Part shown: one piece after another, positions 1-7,294 of the stretch
Position numbering within the stretch: position 1 is the first letter of the stretch
Layout of the letters: every line of letters starts with the position of its first letter
NCBI RefSeq assembly: GCF_002943465.1
Contig: NZ_PTQY01000001.1
Location: 186,001 to 250,000 of the forward strand
DNA: 64,000 bases
Reading direction: 5' to 3'
Origin: Rhodoferax sp. TS-BS-61-7
Lineage (GTDB): Bacteria > Pseudomonadota > Gammaproteobacteria > Burkholderiales > Burkholderiaceae_C
Position numbers and translations under genes: made by a program
Notes under the pieces: generated by a model
Database searches by the model: none
What the model was told of the DNA's origin: nothing
What the model saw: the letters and a program-made list of their open reading frames with translations, nothing else

Positions 1-59
1 ATCGCATAGTTATGCGTTGCCGCGTGGTCGAGAAGCTCGCGCATCGAAACGAGTGCCAT
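1..59 (-). CDS. fba: Fructose-bisphosphate aldolase class II, N-terminal fragment (cut by window edge)
   Basis: The reverse strand from an ATG at 59 reads MALVSMRELLDHAATHNYA and runs off the window. This is the characteristic N-terminus of class II (zinc) fructose-1,6-bisphosphate aldolases of beta- and alphaproteobacteria, which split fructose 1,6-bisphosphate into dihydroxyacetone phosphate and glyceraldehyde 3-phosphate in the cytoplasm. A GGGGA ribosome-binding site lies just upstream on the same strand. Only 19 residues are visible, so the call rests on N-terminal similarity and on the adjacent pyruvate kinase gene on the same strand, a common glycolytic pairing in Burkholderiales. No catalytic residues can be checked. 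Confidence 0.75.
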   Translation of the reverse strand, partial: MALVSMRELLDHAATHNYA

Positions 60-169
60 GGATGTCCCCAGGAAGTTAAAAACCCGTCGCCGCGGTTTTG
101 GTAACCGCTTGGTAACTTTTTACCGATAGGGGATTCTAACCGCCGAGGGTTTACCCGCAAGCCCGGTGT

Positions 170-193
170 AAAAAAGGGACCCGAAGGTCTCTT
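170..193 (-). terminator. Rho-independent terminator of pyk
   Basis: Read on the minus strand, AAGAGACC and GGTCCCTT pair around a TTCG tetraloop with one A.C mismatch, followed by a run of six T. It lies about 40 bases past the pyk stop codon and before the fba start, so it should end pyk transcripts and leave fba with its own promoter. A second hairpin, CGCTTGC/GCAAGCG around 201-224, sits between the stop and this terminator. Confidence 0.75.
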
Positions 194-233
194 GATGTGT
201 CGCTTGCCACACGCAGAGCAAGCGTGGGGCTTG

Positions 234-1667
234 CTAGTTCACCGCGCAGATCTTCAGCATGTTGGTGCCACCGGGCGCGCCCATGGGCTCGCCGCAGGTG
301 ATGGCGTAGATCTCGCCCTTTTGCACAATGCCGCGGCTCTTCAGGTGTTTCTCAGCGTCCAGCAATGCGGTGTCGCGGTCAGAGCTGGAGCCCATCAAGA
401 GCGGGCGCACATTGCGGTACAGCGTCATCTTGCGTTGGGTGGTGACCTTGGGGGTCAGCGCGTAAATGGGCACATGGATCAGGTGGCGGCTCATCCACAG
501 CGCGGTACTGCCGCTGTCGGTCATGGCCACGATGGCCTTGGCACCCAGGTGGTGGGCGGTAAACAGCGCACCCATGGCGATGGACTGGTCGATGCGGGTG
601 AAGGTCTTGCCGGTGAAATCGGCGTCCAGCTTGACGTGCTCGCTGCCCTCGGCGGCCAGGCAGATCTTGGCCATTTCGATGACGGTTTCGAGCGGGTATT
701 TGCCAGCAGCGGTCTCGGCCGACAACATCACGGCGTCGGTGCCGTCGAGCACGGCGTTGGCCACGTCGCTCACCTCGGCGCGCGTGGGCACGGGGTTGGT
801 GATCATGGATTCCATCATCTGCGTGGCGGTGATCACGACCTTGTCATGCTCGCGGGCCAGCTTGATCATGTGCTTTTGCAGCGCAGGTACGGCGGCGTTA
901 CCCACTTCCACTGCCAAGTCGCCCCGGGCCACCATGATGCCGTCGGAGGCCAGCAAAATTTCCAGCAGCTTCGGGATCGCTTCGGCCCGTTCAATCTTGG
1001 CGATCAGGCCGGGCTTGTGGTTGTATTCGGCCGCGGCCACGTTGCACAGCTGGCGCGCCATTTCCATGTCGGTGGCGTTCTTGGGAAAGCTCACGGCCAC
1101 GTAGTCAGCCTGGAAGCTCATCGCGGTGCGGATGTCTTCCATGTCCTTGCCAGTCAGCGCGGGGGCGGTCAGGCCGCCGCCCTGCTTGTTGATGCCTTTG
1201 TTGTTGGACAACTCGCCACCCAGCTTGACGGTGGTGTGCACCTGCTCGCCTTTCACCGCGTCCACGGTGATGACGATCAGGCCGTCGTTCAGCAAGAGCA
1301 CATCGCCCGCACTCACTTCGGAAGGCAGCGCCTTGTAGTCCAGGCCCACGGCGTCGATGTCGCCCAACTCCACGCGGGCAGCGTCCAGAATGAATTTTTG
1401 GCCGGGCTCCAGGAACACCTTGCCTTCGGCAAACTTGCCGACGCGGATTTTGGGGCCTTGCAGGTCGGCCATGATGGCCACTTCGCGGCCGGCGCGTTGC
1501 GCGGCTTCGCGCACCAGGCGGGCGCGGTCGATGTGGTCTTGGGCCTTGCCGTGGCTGAAGTTCAGCCGCACCACGTTGACGCCGGCACGGATCATTTGTT
1601 CCAGCAATGCGGGATCGCTGGAGGCGGGTCCGAGGGTGGCAACGATTTTGGTGGCGCGACTGGGCAT
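234..1667 (-). CDS. pyk: Pyruvate kinase
   Basis: This gene encodes a 477-residue pyruvate kinase, the enzyme that transfers phosphate from phosphoenolpyruvate to ADP in the last step of glycolysis. The TIM-barrel signatures are all visible: VRLNFSHG (residues 33-40), ADLQGPKIRVG (67-77), the LIAKIERAEA lysine strand and the VARGDLAVEVG loop with TATQMMESM after it. The C-terminal allosteric domain is complete and the length is normal for the bacterial enzyme. The ATG at 1667 follows AGGAGACCGTTTC, a good Shine-Dalgarno spacing. It is followed on the same strand by fba, placing two glycolytic genes together, but a terminator separates them. The long open frame on the opposite strand is a GC-bias shadow. 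Confidence 0.97.
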   Translation of the reverse strand: MPSRATKIVATLGPASSDPALLEQMIRAGVNVVRLNFSHGKAQDHIDRARLVREAAQRAGREVAIMADLQGPKIRVGKFAEGKVFLEPGQKFILDAARVELGDIDAVGLDYKALPSEVSAGDVLLLNDGLIVITVDAVKGEQVHTTVKLGGELSNNKGINKQGGGLTAPALTGKDMEDIRTAMSFQADYVAVSFPKNATDMEMARQLCNVAAAEYNHKPGLIAKIERAEAIPKLLEILLASDGIMVARGDLAVEVGNAAVPALQKHMIKLAREHDKVVITATQMMESMITNPVPTRAEVSDVANAVLDGTDAVMLSAETAAGKYPLETVIEMAKICLAAEGSEHVKLDADFTGKTFTRIDQSIAMGALFTAHHLGAKAIVAMTDSGSTALWMSRHLIHVPIYALTPKVTTQRKMTLYRNVRPLLMGSSSDRDTALLDAEKHLKSRGIVQKGEIYAITCGEPMGAPGGTNMLKICAVN

Positions 1668-1829
1668 GAAACGGTCTCCTAGAGTGAGTTACCTATTTTC
1701 ACACGCTTGTTTGTACCTTGGTTACATGGCAGGCACAAGAAACACACAGGCGGGGTTAGCCCGGAGGGCGCAAACCGAGGGGCTGTGGTTGAATGACTGC
1801 CCGCCCTTTCCACGTTCCTCGCCGCCCCC

Positions 1830-2786
1830 ATGAACGCCCCCGCCACCCACACCGCTGCGCTGCTGGACAGCACACACGGCAAGCCCAAGCTCTTGGTGGT
1901 GGACGACCAGCCGGACAACATACAGCTGCTGGTGCAAGCCTTTGCCGGGGACTACCAGGTCTTCATGGCCACGTCAGGCGAACAGGCGTTGGCCGTGTGC
2001 CAGAGCAACCCGCCCGACCTGGTGCTGCTGGACGTGCTGATGCCCGGTATGGACGGTTTTGCCGTGTGCCGCCAGCTCAAAGCGCAAGAGGCCACCTCGC
2101 ACATTCCCATCATCCTCGTCACCGCGCGGCCCGATGCCGGCCAGGAAACCCATGGCCTGGGTTTGGGCGCGGTGGACTTCATCTCCAAACCCGTGAACCC
2201 GGCCGTGGTGCGCGCCCGTGTGCACACCCATCTGACGCTCAAGTTCCAGTCCGACCTGCTCAAAAAACTGGTGCTGCTGGACGGCCTGTCCGGCGTCTTC
2301 AACCGGCGTTACTTTGACCAGCAGCTGGCCACCGAGTGGGCGCGTGCTGCGCGCAGCGGCCTGTCGCTGTCCCTAGTGCTGGTGGATGTGGACCACTTTG
2401 GCGCCTACAACGAGCGCCATGGCCACCAGGCCGGCGACGACTGCCTGCGGCTGATTGCGGTCACGCTCAAGGCCGTGCTGCGCCGGCCCGCCGATGTGGT
2501 GGCGCGCTTTGGCGGTGAAGAATTTGCCTGCCTGCTGCCCGACACCTCGCATGCCGACGCCCTGGCCCTGGCGCTGGAGATGGAGCGCCGCGTGCGCCAG
2601 CTTGGACTGCCGCATGGCGGTGGGGTGGTCTCGGTCAGTGTGGGCCTGGGGACCCGCGTAAGCCCCCACAGCGGCCAAGCGAGCGACCTGCTGGACCTGG
2701 CGAGCGCACAACTGCAGCACGCCAAATACGGCGGGCGTGGTCAGGTGCGCTACGCCAGCCTGGACACCGCGCCGGCGCCGCTCTAG
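1830..2786 (+). CDS. Response regulator with GGDEF output (diguanylate cyclase)
   Basis: This 318-residue protein joins an N-terminal receiver domain to a GGDEF domain and is predicted to make cyclic di-GMP when phosphorylated. In the receiver, D25/D26, the phospho-acceptor D68 (LLDVLMPGMDG), T98 and K120 are all present. In the GGDEF domain the active-site motif is GGEEF (228-232), and the inhibitory I-site RPAD (219-222) sits exactly five residues before it, so feedback inhibition by c-di-GMP is expected. There is no transmembrane segment, so it acts in the cytoplasm. No partner histidine kinase lies next to it; it stands alone, divergent from pyk. An IS30-family element has landed about 40 bases after its stop without damaging it. 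Confidence 0.93.
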   Translation: MNAPATHTAALLDSTHGKPKLLVVDDQPDNIQLLVQAFAGDYQVFMATSGEQALAVCQSNPPDLVLLDVLMPGMDGFAVCRQLKAQEATSHIPIILVTARPDAGQETHGLGLGAVDFISKPVNPAVVRARVHTHLTLKFQSDLLKKLVLLDGLSGVFNRRYFDQQLATEWARAARSGLSLSLVLVDVDHFGAYNERHGHQAGDDCLRLIAVTLKAVLRRPADVVARFGGEEFACLLPDTSHADALALALEMERRVRQLGLPHGGGVVSVSVGLGTRVSPHSGQASDLLDLASAQLQHAKYGGRGQVRYASLDTAPAPL

Positions 2787-2827
2787 CCCAGAAACAGCAA
2801 AGGCACCTTCGGCTTTAGTGCCGAAAA

Positions 2828-3932
2828 CTTGATTTCCAAATCGAATTGCGACACCTCATGAGCGCATGACGAAGGGCTGAGGATGGAGTGAATTGGTTAG
2901 CCTTTTGGTTCCTACACCGACAGGTTTGCCAATGACCCACAACCACCTCAGCCCAAGTGAACGCTACCAGATTCAAGCCTGGCTTGAACAGGATTTGAGT
3001 AAATGCCAGATTGCCCGACGCCTGGGGCGTCATCGCAGCACCATCTACCGTGAACTGGACCGATGCGAAGGCTCCTACAACGCCCAACGCGCCCAGAGTC
3101 ATCGCATTGGCTGCGCCCTGCGCTGTGCAGCCAATGCCCCACGCCATACCCCGGCAGTATGGACTCAGGTGCGTAACGCGATGACGAAGTCGTACTGGTC
3201 GCCTCAGCAGATTGCAGGGCGCGCAGAGTTCACAGCATCGCTCACGCCTTCCTGCAGCAGCTCTGGGGTGCCCAGCATGCAGGCCATTTATGCGTGGGCT
3301 GCCCGGGTGTGGCCTCAACGGGATGATCGACCTTTGCGGCGTGCACACCCCAACCGTCGGTGCAAGACAGGCCCTCGCAGCGTGTTTGGCTGGGCCCGCT
3401 CGGTGCAGCCCATCGCGCAACGCCCGGCCCACGTGCGCCAGCGCCTGGAGGTGGGGCATTGGGAGATTGACACCATGGTGGGCATGCGCGGGGGCTACAA
3501 GGCCCGTTTGTTGGTGTGCGTAGAGCGAAGCAGCCGCTACACCCGGCTGGTCTTGCTGGATGACGGGCTGCCAGAGACGGCTGCGGCTGCCGTGCATCAA
3601 CACCTGCTGGGTGATGCGCGCTGGCCGGTGCTCAGCATCACCACCGACCGAGGCAGTGAATTCGCCAAGTTGCACACAGTGGTTGAACACGCGCGTCTGT
3701 ACGTGTGTGATGCGCAGCGCCCCAACCAGCGCGGCACCAACGAAAACACGATAGGACTGATACGCCAGTTCATCCCAAAGGGCGAGCCGCTGAGCCTGCA
3801 GACACAACGCTCGATTGCGCGCATTGAACGCCTGCTTAACTCCAGACCGCGTGCATGCTTGGGCTTCAAGACCCCTGCTGAGGTACTCTCGGAACTGCGC
3901 AACCAATGTCGCGATTCGAACTAGAAATCAAG
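2828..3932 (+). mobile_element. IS30-family insertion sequence, apparently complete
   Basis: The transposase gene is bounded by imperfect 26-base terminal inverted repeats at 2828-2853 and 3907-3932, matching at 22 of 26 positions (CTTGATTTC and TCGAAT blocks conserved). The element is 1105 bases long, typical for IS30. AAA flanks both ends (2825-2827 and 3933-3935), a plausible three-base target duplication. The transposase stop codon falls inside the right inverted repeat. It is inserted just after the diguanylate cyclase gene and next to a dispersed palindromic repeat. Confidence 0.85.
2932..3924 (+). CDS. IS30-family transposase
   Basis: The protein (330 residues from the ATG at 2932) has the IS30 layout: an N-terminal helix-turn-helix, LSPSERYQIQAWLEQDLSKC followed by IARRLGRHRSTIYREL, then a DDE integrase core. 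The catalytic acidic residues are seen in the GHWEIDTMVG, TTDRGSEF and GTNENTIGLIRQFIPKG segments. The conserved C-terminal block with LNSRPRACLGFKTPAEV is present, so the gene looks intact and potentially active. An upstream in-frame start at 2893 exists, but the IS30 homology begins at MTHNHLSPSERYQI. The gene occupies nearly the whole element between its inverted repeats. Confidence 0.93.
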   Translation: MTHNHLSPSERYQIQAWLEQDLSKCQIARRLGRHRSTIYRELDRCEGSYNAQRAQSHRIGCALRCAANAPRHTPAVWTQVRNAMTKSYWSPQQIAGRAEFTASLTPSCSSSGVPSMQAIYAWAARVWPQRDDRPLRRAHPNRRCKTGPRSVFGWARSVQPIAQRPAHVRQRLEVGHWEIDTMVGMRGGYKARLLVCVERSSRYTRLVLLDDGLPETAAAAVHQHLLGDARWPVLSITTDRGSEFAKLHTVVEHARLYVCDAQRPNQRGTNENTIGLIRQFIPKGEPLSLQTQRSIARIERLLNSRPRACLGFKTPAEVLSELRNQCRDSN

Positions 3933-3935
3933 AAA

Positions 3936-3986
3936 TTGGCCTCTATCCCTCATGGAATATTCGCAAGCAGCTATCAAATAGATAGC
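3936..3986 (+). repeat. Dispersed palindromic repeat, copy 1
   Basis: This intergenic copy ends in GCTAT (3970-3974), seven bases, ATAGC (3982-3986), preceded by the shared arm CTCTATCCCT...TTCGCAAGCA. It begins a few bases after the right end of the IS30 element. See the other copies at 4854, 8262, 29645, 45515 and 49705. Confidence 0.75.
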
Positions 3987-4095
3987 AAATACCATGAGCC
4001 TGCTGGAGCCCGTGCGGTCACTTGCACCGTACAACAAAGGCAAACGGGCCAACCGAATGGGTACACAGGCTGTTTAGCCAATGTATAAAATGCGT

Positions 4096-4116
4096 TGTAT
4101 TAACGTTATTCATACA
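4096..4116 (+). promoter_or_regulatory. Likely autoregulatory operator of the first toxin-antitoxin pair
   Basis: TGTAT (4096-4100) and ATACA (4112-4116) form an inverted repeat around the perfect 8-base palindrome TAACGTTA (4101-4108). It lies immediately before the antitoxin ATG at 4120 and next to the AT-rich TGTATAAAAT that resembles a -10 box. Type II antitoxins usually bind such palindromes over their own promoter; the assignment here is inference from position and symmetry. Confidence 0.5.
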
Positions 4117-4119
4117 CCT

Positions 4120-4560
4120 ATGCAGACCCTGACCCAAACCCAATTCCAGGCAGCATTTGCGCATGGCGCGATCGAATCGGTCGGTTTGGTGCCGAGCGGT
4201 TCGCGGTTCGCCGTGAAATTGGTCACCCGCACGGGAGAGGCCACGTTGGTGCAGGCACGTGGTTCCGCGCCGCGCCTGTTTGGCACGACCGATAGCGCCA
4301 TGAAGCTGCTGCACAAATTGGGGGTGCAGCGCATCGTGCTGGACCGATTGGACGAATGGCAGCCCGAGCAAGCCGCCCTGCAAAAACGGGTGCGGCCCGA
4401 CAGGGCGCAGGCGCTGACCCGCGCTGCGGAGTACGACCGCTGGGTCAACGCCAAAGTGAAGTCCAGCCGCGATGACCCACGCCCCGCAATGGCGGATGCC
4501 GAGTGGCAAGCCATACGCGAAGCCAAGTTGGCACAGCGCAAAGCCTTGCAGCCACAATGA
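4120..4560 (+). CDS. Antitoxin of a ParE/RelE-type module (ParC-like family)
   Basis: This 146-residue protein starts at MQTLTQTQFQAAF (ATG 4120; an upstream in-frame ATG at 4081 lies inside the promoter region). It resembles the proteins annotated as ParC-family or plasmid-partition-associated antitoxins, with the typical block SAMKLLHKLGVQRIVLD followed by a basic C-terminal region. Its stop overlaps the start of the following RelE/ParE-like toxin as ATGA, the usual coupled layout of type II toxin-antitoxin operons. The N-terminal half is expected to bind DNA or dimerise and the C-terminal half to wrap the toxin; neither can be proven from sequence. The family assignment comes from memory and context. 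Confidence 0.7.
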   Translation: MQTLTQTQFQAAFAHGAIESVGLVPSGSRFAVKLVTRTGEATLVQARGSAPRLFGTTDSAMKLLHKLGVQRIVLDRLDEWQPEQAALQKRVRPDRAQALTRAAEYDRWVNAKVKSSRDDPRPAMADAEWQAIREAKLAQRKALQPQ

Positions 4561-4853
4561 GCTGCGCCACTTGGCAGGTCATCCGCCGCCCCGAATACCG
4601 GGACGATCTGGATGCGATTGAGGCTTGGGTGGCCAAGGACAACCCCATCGCAGCAGTGGACCTATGGCTGTTGATTGACAGCCAGGTTGACCACCTGAGC
4701 GACCCCAACTTTCCACGCCGTGCGAGCGAGCGGGTTGCAGGTGCGTACGAGTTGGTCGCCCACGCGAACTACCTGGTTTACTTTGACCAAGACCCCGACC
4801 GTTGTACCGTGACGGTGCGCGCAGTGGTTCATGTGGCAAGGCAGTTTCCGTAA
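4557..4853 (+). CDS. ParE/RelE-family toxin
   Basis: This is a 98-residue toxin of the RelE/ParE superfamily, beginning at the ATG at 4557 that overlaps the antitoxin stop. The N-terminal WQVIRRPEYRDDLDAIEAWV helix, the central FPRRASERVAGAYELVAHANYLVYF strands and the terminal VTVRAVVHVARQFP follow the ParE pattern of residues 1-98, close to the family's usual length of about 95-105. ParE members poison DNA gyrase and RelE members cleave mRNA on the ribosome; the sequence does not decide which. A palindromic repeat follows directly after the stop. Confidence 0.8.
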   Translation: MSCATWQVIRRPEYRDDLDAIEAWVAKDNPIAAVDLWLLIDSQVDHLSDPNFPRRASERVAGAYELVAHANYLVYFDQDPDRCTVTVRAVVHVARQFP

Positions 4854-4898
4854 TCTAGCCCTTGTGGGATATGCGGGAGCAGCTACCAAATCGATAGC
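4854..4898 (+). repeat. Dispersed palindromic repeat, copy 2
   Basis: It starts at the base after the toxin stop codon: TCTAGCCCTTGTGGGATATG arm, then AGCTAC, and ATAGC at 4894-4898. It occupies the gap between the two toxin-antitoxin pairs. Confidence 0.75.
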
Positions 4899-5044
4899 AC
4901 CATCCTGCACTGCAGACTAACAACTGCCTATCAAACAGGCATTTATCAGTAGCAGATAAACACCCGCAAACCCCATCGCTTTCAAAAGCGCACTTGAAAC
5001 CGTATGATTCAGCGCACTATTTAAAGCCCACCCTGGAGCACACC

Positions 5045-5299
5045 ATGTCCCCCATCAGCGCCAACGACCTCAAAACCAAGGGCGTCTCTGCCATTGAGTT
5101 CGCCCTCAGCACGTCCACCGAGGTGGTGGTACAGGTGCGCGGCAAAGACAAGTTTGTGGTGATGAACCTCTCGCACTACCACTACCTGCGCGAATGCGAG
5201 CTGGACGCGGCATTGGCACAAACCCGCGCCGACTTGGCAGCAGGCCGCGCAGTGCAAGAGTCGCCCGAGGCCCACTTGGCGCGGCTGGACGCGATGTAA
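5045..5299 (+). CDS. Phd/YefM-family antitoxin
   Basis: This 84-residue antitoxin starts at MSPISANDLKTKGVSAIE, behind a GGAG ribosome-binding site; an in-frame ATG at 4994 would add 17 residues that lack family similarity. The Phd/YefM fold is recognisable from the SANDLKTKGVSAIE strand-helix and the VVQVRGKDKFVVMNLSHYHYL segment, which form the DNA-binding N-terminal part. The charged C-terminus, ending HLARLDAM, would thread into the toxin. The stop codon overlaps the ATG of the following gene (TAATG), so the two are translated together. The family represses its own promoter. Confidence 0.85.
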   Translation: MSPISANDLKTKGVSAIEFALSTSTEVVVQVRGKDKFVVMNLSHYHYLRECELDAALAQTRADLAAGRAVQESPEAHLARLDAM

Positions 5300-5604
5300 T
5301 GGCCGGCCCAGCTACGCCACCCAGCGGCGCGCCCTATGTGTTGGTTTTTACCGAGCAATACAACCGAAAAGCCGCCCGCTTTTTGAAGCGCCATCCCGAG
5401 CTGCGCCAGCAATACCTGAAAACGCTGCAGGTGCTGGAGCTGAACCCGACCCACCCCTCCTTGCGCCTGCACGCCCTGCGCGGCAAGCTTGAAGGGCTGC
5501 ACTCCGTGTCCATTAACCTGTCGTACCGCATCACACTGGAACTGTTGATACAAGACGGCCAGATCATCCCGGTGAACGTGGGTGACCACGATGCGGTGTA
5601 TTGA
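5299..5604 (+). CDS. RelE/YafQ-like toxin, partner of the Phd/YefM antitoxin
   Basis: Encoded directly after the antitoxin with a one-base overlap, this 101-residue protein has the RelE-superfamily layout: FTEQYNRKAARFLKRHPELRQ helices, a central LRLHALRGKLEGLHSVSI segment and the terminal VNVGDHDAVY strand. The basic RGKLEG and SYRITLE region is where the ribosome-dependent mRNA interferases of the YafQ/YoeB branch carry their catalytic side chains. The length is normal for the family. It is the second toxin of this small accessory block and belongs to a different subfamily from the ParE-like protein upstream. Confidence 0.82.
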   Translation: MAGPATPPSGAPYVLVFTEQYNRKAARFLKRHPELRQQYLKTLQVLELNPTHPSLRLHALRGKLEGLHSVSINLSYRITLELLIQDGQIIPVNVGDHDAVY

Positions 5605-5619
5605 GGTTTTGAAGTTGCC

Positions 5620-6108
5620 ATGAAGACACCCACCACTAACTCCCCCATCCCCCTGCAAGCCGAACCCGGCCACCTGATCCGGCGGGCACACCAGTTGGCG
5701 GTGGGCACGTTTGCCAAGACGCATGGCAAGCAGATCACGCCAGTGCAATACGCCGTGTTGCGCGCGCTGCAAGATGCCCCGGGCATGGACCAGGTGACGC
5801 TGGCCGACCGGGTGGCGCTGGACACATCGACCACCGCCGACATTGCCGCGCGGCTGGACGCCAAGGGCTGGATCGTGCGGGAGCTACTGCCGCGCCGCCA
5901 GCGTGCGCTGCGCCTCACGCCCGAGGGCGAGGCGGTGCTGGCGGAGATGTTGCCGCGCGTGGAACCCATGTACGCACAGTTGCTGGACGCCCTAGAGCCG
6001 GCAGAGCGCGAGGAGTTTTTGCGCCTGCTGCGCAAGTTTGTGCACCTGAACACGCCAGCCCCTGAAGACCAGGCCGATATGCCGGGTCAACTATCCGACA
6101 GCGCATAG
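5620..6108 (+). CDS. MarR-family transcriptional regulator (probable vanAB regulator)
   Basis: This 162-residue winged-helix protein has the MarR core: helices around HLIRRAHQLAVGTFAKTHG, ITPVQYAVLRAL, the recognition helix region DRVALDTSTTADIAARLDAKGWI and the wing RELLPRRQRALRLTPEGEAVL. MarR proteins are dimers that release DNA when bound by phenolic ligands. It sits 145 bases before vanA on the same strand, with a long palindrome (6201-6232) between them, so I infer that it controls the vanillate genes. In other bacteria VanR is a GntR or PadR protein, so the regulator type is variable. It follows the preceding toxin by only 15 bases but is unlikely to belong to that operon functionally. 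Confidence 0.85.
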   Translation: MKTPTTNSPIPLQAEPGHLIRRAHQLAVGTFAKTHGKQITPVQYAVLRALQDAPGMDQVTLADRVALDTSTTADIAARLDAKGWIVRELLPRRQRALRLTPEGEAVLAEMLPRVEPMYAQLLDALEPAEREEFLRLLRKFVHLNTPAPEDQADMPGQLSDSA

Positions 6109-6200
6109 CCCAAGGCCCCCGACCAGTCATCGGATTCGTCCCATTTCGAGGGAAAACCCTCATCCCCACCCCCTAGCCTTGGAATTGACTTGAGTCTATG

Positions 6201-6232
6201 ATTCTTCACATTCAGCATACTGAATGAAGAAT
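6201..6232 (+). promoter_or_regulatory. Palindromic operator in the vanAB promoter
   Basis: CATTCAG (6209-6215) and CTGAATG (6220-6226) form a perfect seven-base inverted repeat with a four-base spacer, extended by ATTCTT (6201-6206) and AAGAAT (6227-6232). TTGACT at 6185-6190 and TATGAT at 6197-6202 lie directly upstream. The position 22 bases before the vanA ATG fits repression by the neighbouring MarR protein; that link is inference. Confidence 0.6.
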
Positions 6233-6253
6233 TTCAACCCGAGGAGCCTGGCC

Positions 6254-7294
6254 ATGTTTCCCATCAACACCTGGTACGTTGCCGCCCGCAGCGAAGAAAT
6301 CCCATCGGACCGCCCCCTGGGCCGCCGCATCTGCAACCACCCCATGGCCCTGTTCCGCAACAGCGCGGGCCAAGTGGCGGCGGTGGAGGACTTTTGCCCG
6401 CACCGCGGTGCCCCGCTCTCGCTGGGCAAGGTGGAGGGTGACACCCTGGTCTGCGGCTACCACGGCCTGGCCATGGGCTGCGATGGCAAGACCGTGTCCA
6501 TGCCCTGCCAGCGCACACGCGGCTTTCCGGCCATCCGCAGTTTTCCCATCCACGAGGAACACGGTTTTGTCTGGGTCTGGCCGGGCGATGCCGCCAAGGC
6601 CGATGTGGCCCTGGTACCCCAGTTTGAGTGGCTGGGCAACCCGCAGTTTGGCTACGGTGGCGGCCTGTACGACATTGCCTGCGACTACCGCCTGATGATC
6701 GACAACCTGATGGACCTGACGCACGAGACCTATGTGCACAGCACCAGCATCGGCCAGAAGGAAATTGACGAGGTGCCCTGCCAGACGCGCGTGGATGGTG
6801 ACCATGTGATCACCGAGCGTTTCATGGAAGGCATTGAGGCGCCGCCCTTCTGGAAGATGGCGCTGCGCATGAACGGCCTGCCCGACGACCAGCCGGTGGA
6901 CCGCTGGCAGATCTGCCACTTCACCCCCCCCAGCCACATCATGATCGAGGTGGGTGTGGCGCTGCAGGGCCACGGCGGCTACCAAGCGCCGGACGAATTC
7001 AAGGCCGCAAGCTGGGTGGTGGACTTCATCACCCCCGAAACGGACACCAGCATCCACTACTTCTGGGGCATGGCGCGCAAGTTCAAACCCCAGGACGCCG
7101 AGCTGACCGCCCAGATCCGCGAAGGCCAGGGCAAGATTTTTGGCGAAGACCAGGAGATGCTGGAGCGCCAGCAAAAGAACCTGCTGGCCAACCCCCGGCG
7201 CAAGCTGCTGATGCTGAACATCGACACAGGCGGCGTGCAGTCACGCAAAGTGATTGACCGCGTCATCGAAGCCGAAAACGCGGTCACAGCATGA
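6254..7294 (+). CDS. vanA: Vanillate O-demethylase, oxygenase subunit
   Basis: VanA is the terminal Rieske oxygenase that converts vanillate to protocatechuate and formaldehyde with electrons from VanB. The 346-residue protein has the Rieske pair C48-P-H50 and C67-G-Y-H70, then the mononuclear iron site in DNLMDLTHETYVH with H157 and H162. Length and the N-terminus MFPINTWYVAARSEEI match VanA closely. I use the ATG at 6254 because it follows GAGGAG by eight bases; an ATG at 6224 lies inside the operator palindrome. Its stop overlaps the vanB start (ATGA). Related oxygenases demethylate other methoxybenzoates, so substrate breadth is open. Confidence 0.92.
   Translation: MFPINTWYVAARSEEIPSDRPLGRRICNHPMALFRNSAGQVAAVEDFCPHRGAPLSLGKVEGDTLVCGYHGLAMGCDGKTVSMPCQRTRGFPAIRSFPIHEEHGFVWVWPGDAAKADVALVPQFEWLGNPQFGYGGGLYDIACDYRLMIDNLMDLTHETYVHSTSIGQKEIDEVPCQTRVDGDHVITERFMEGIEAPPFWKMALRMNGLPDDQPVDRWQICHFTPPSHIMIEVGVALQGHGGYQAPDEFKAASWVVDFITPETDTSIHYFWGMARKFKPQDAELTAQIREGQGKIFGEDQEMLERQQKNLLANPRRKLLMLNIDTGGVQSRKVIDRVIEAENAVTA

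Noticed and set aside
192..1682. Long plus-strand frame opposite pyk
   Set aside because: Antisense to a complete pyruvate kinase, with shadow-like composition and no ribosome-binding site.
2787..2827. A terminator after the REC-GGDEF gene (GGCAC/GTGCC)
   Set aside because: The stem is only five bases and lacks a T-run; it may once have been longer before the IS landed, but cannot be supported.
3936..4898. Spaced palindromic copies as a possible CRISPR array
   Set aside because: Copies are nearly 900 bases apart with genes between them, are imperfect, and no cas genes are present.
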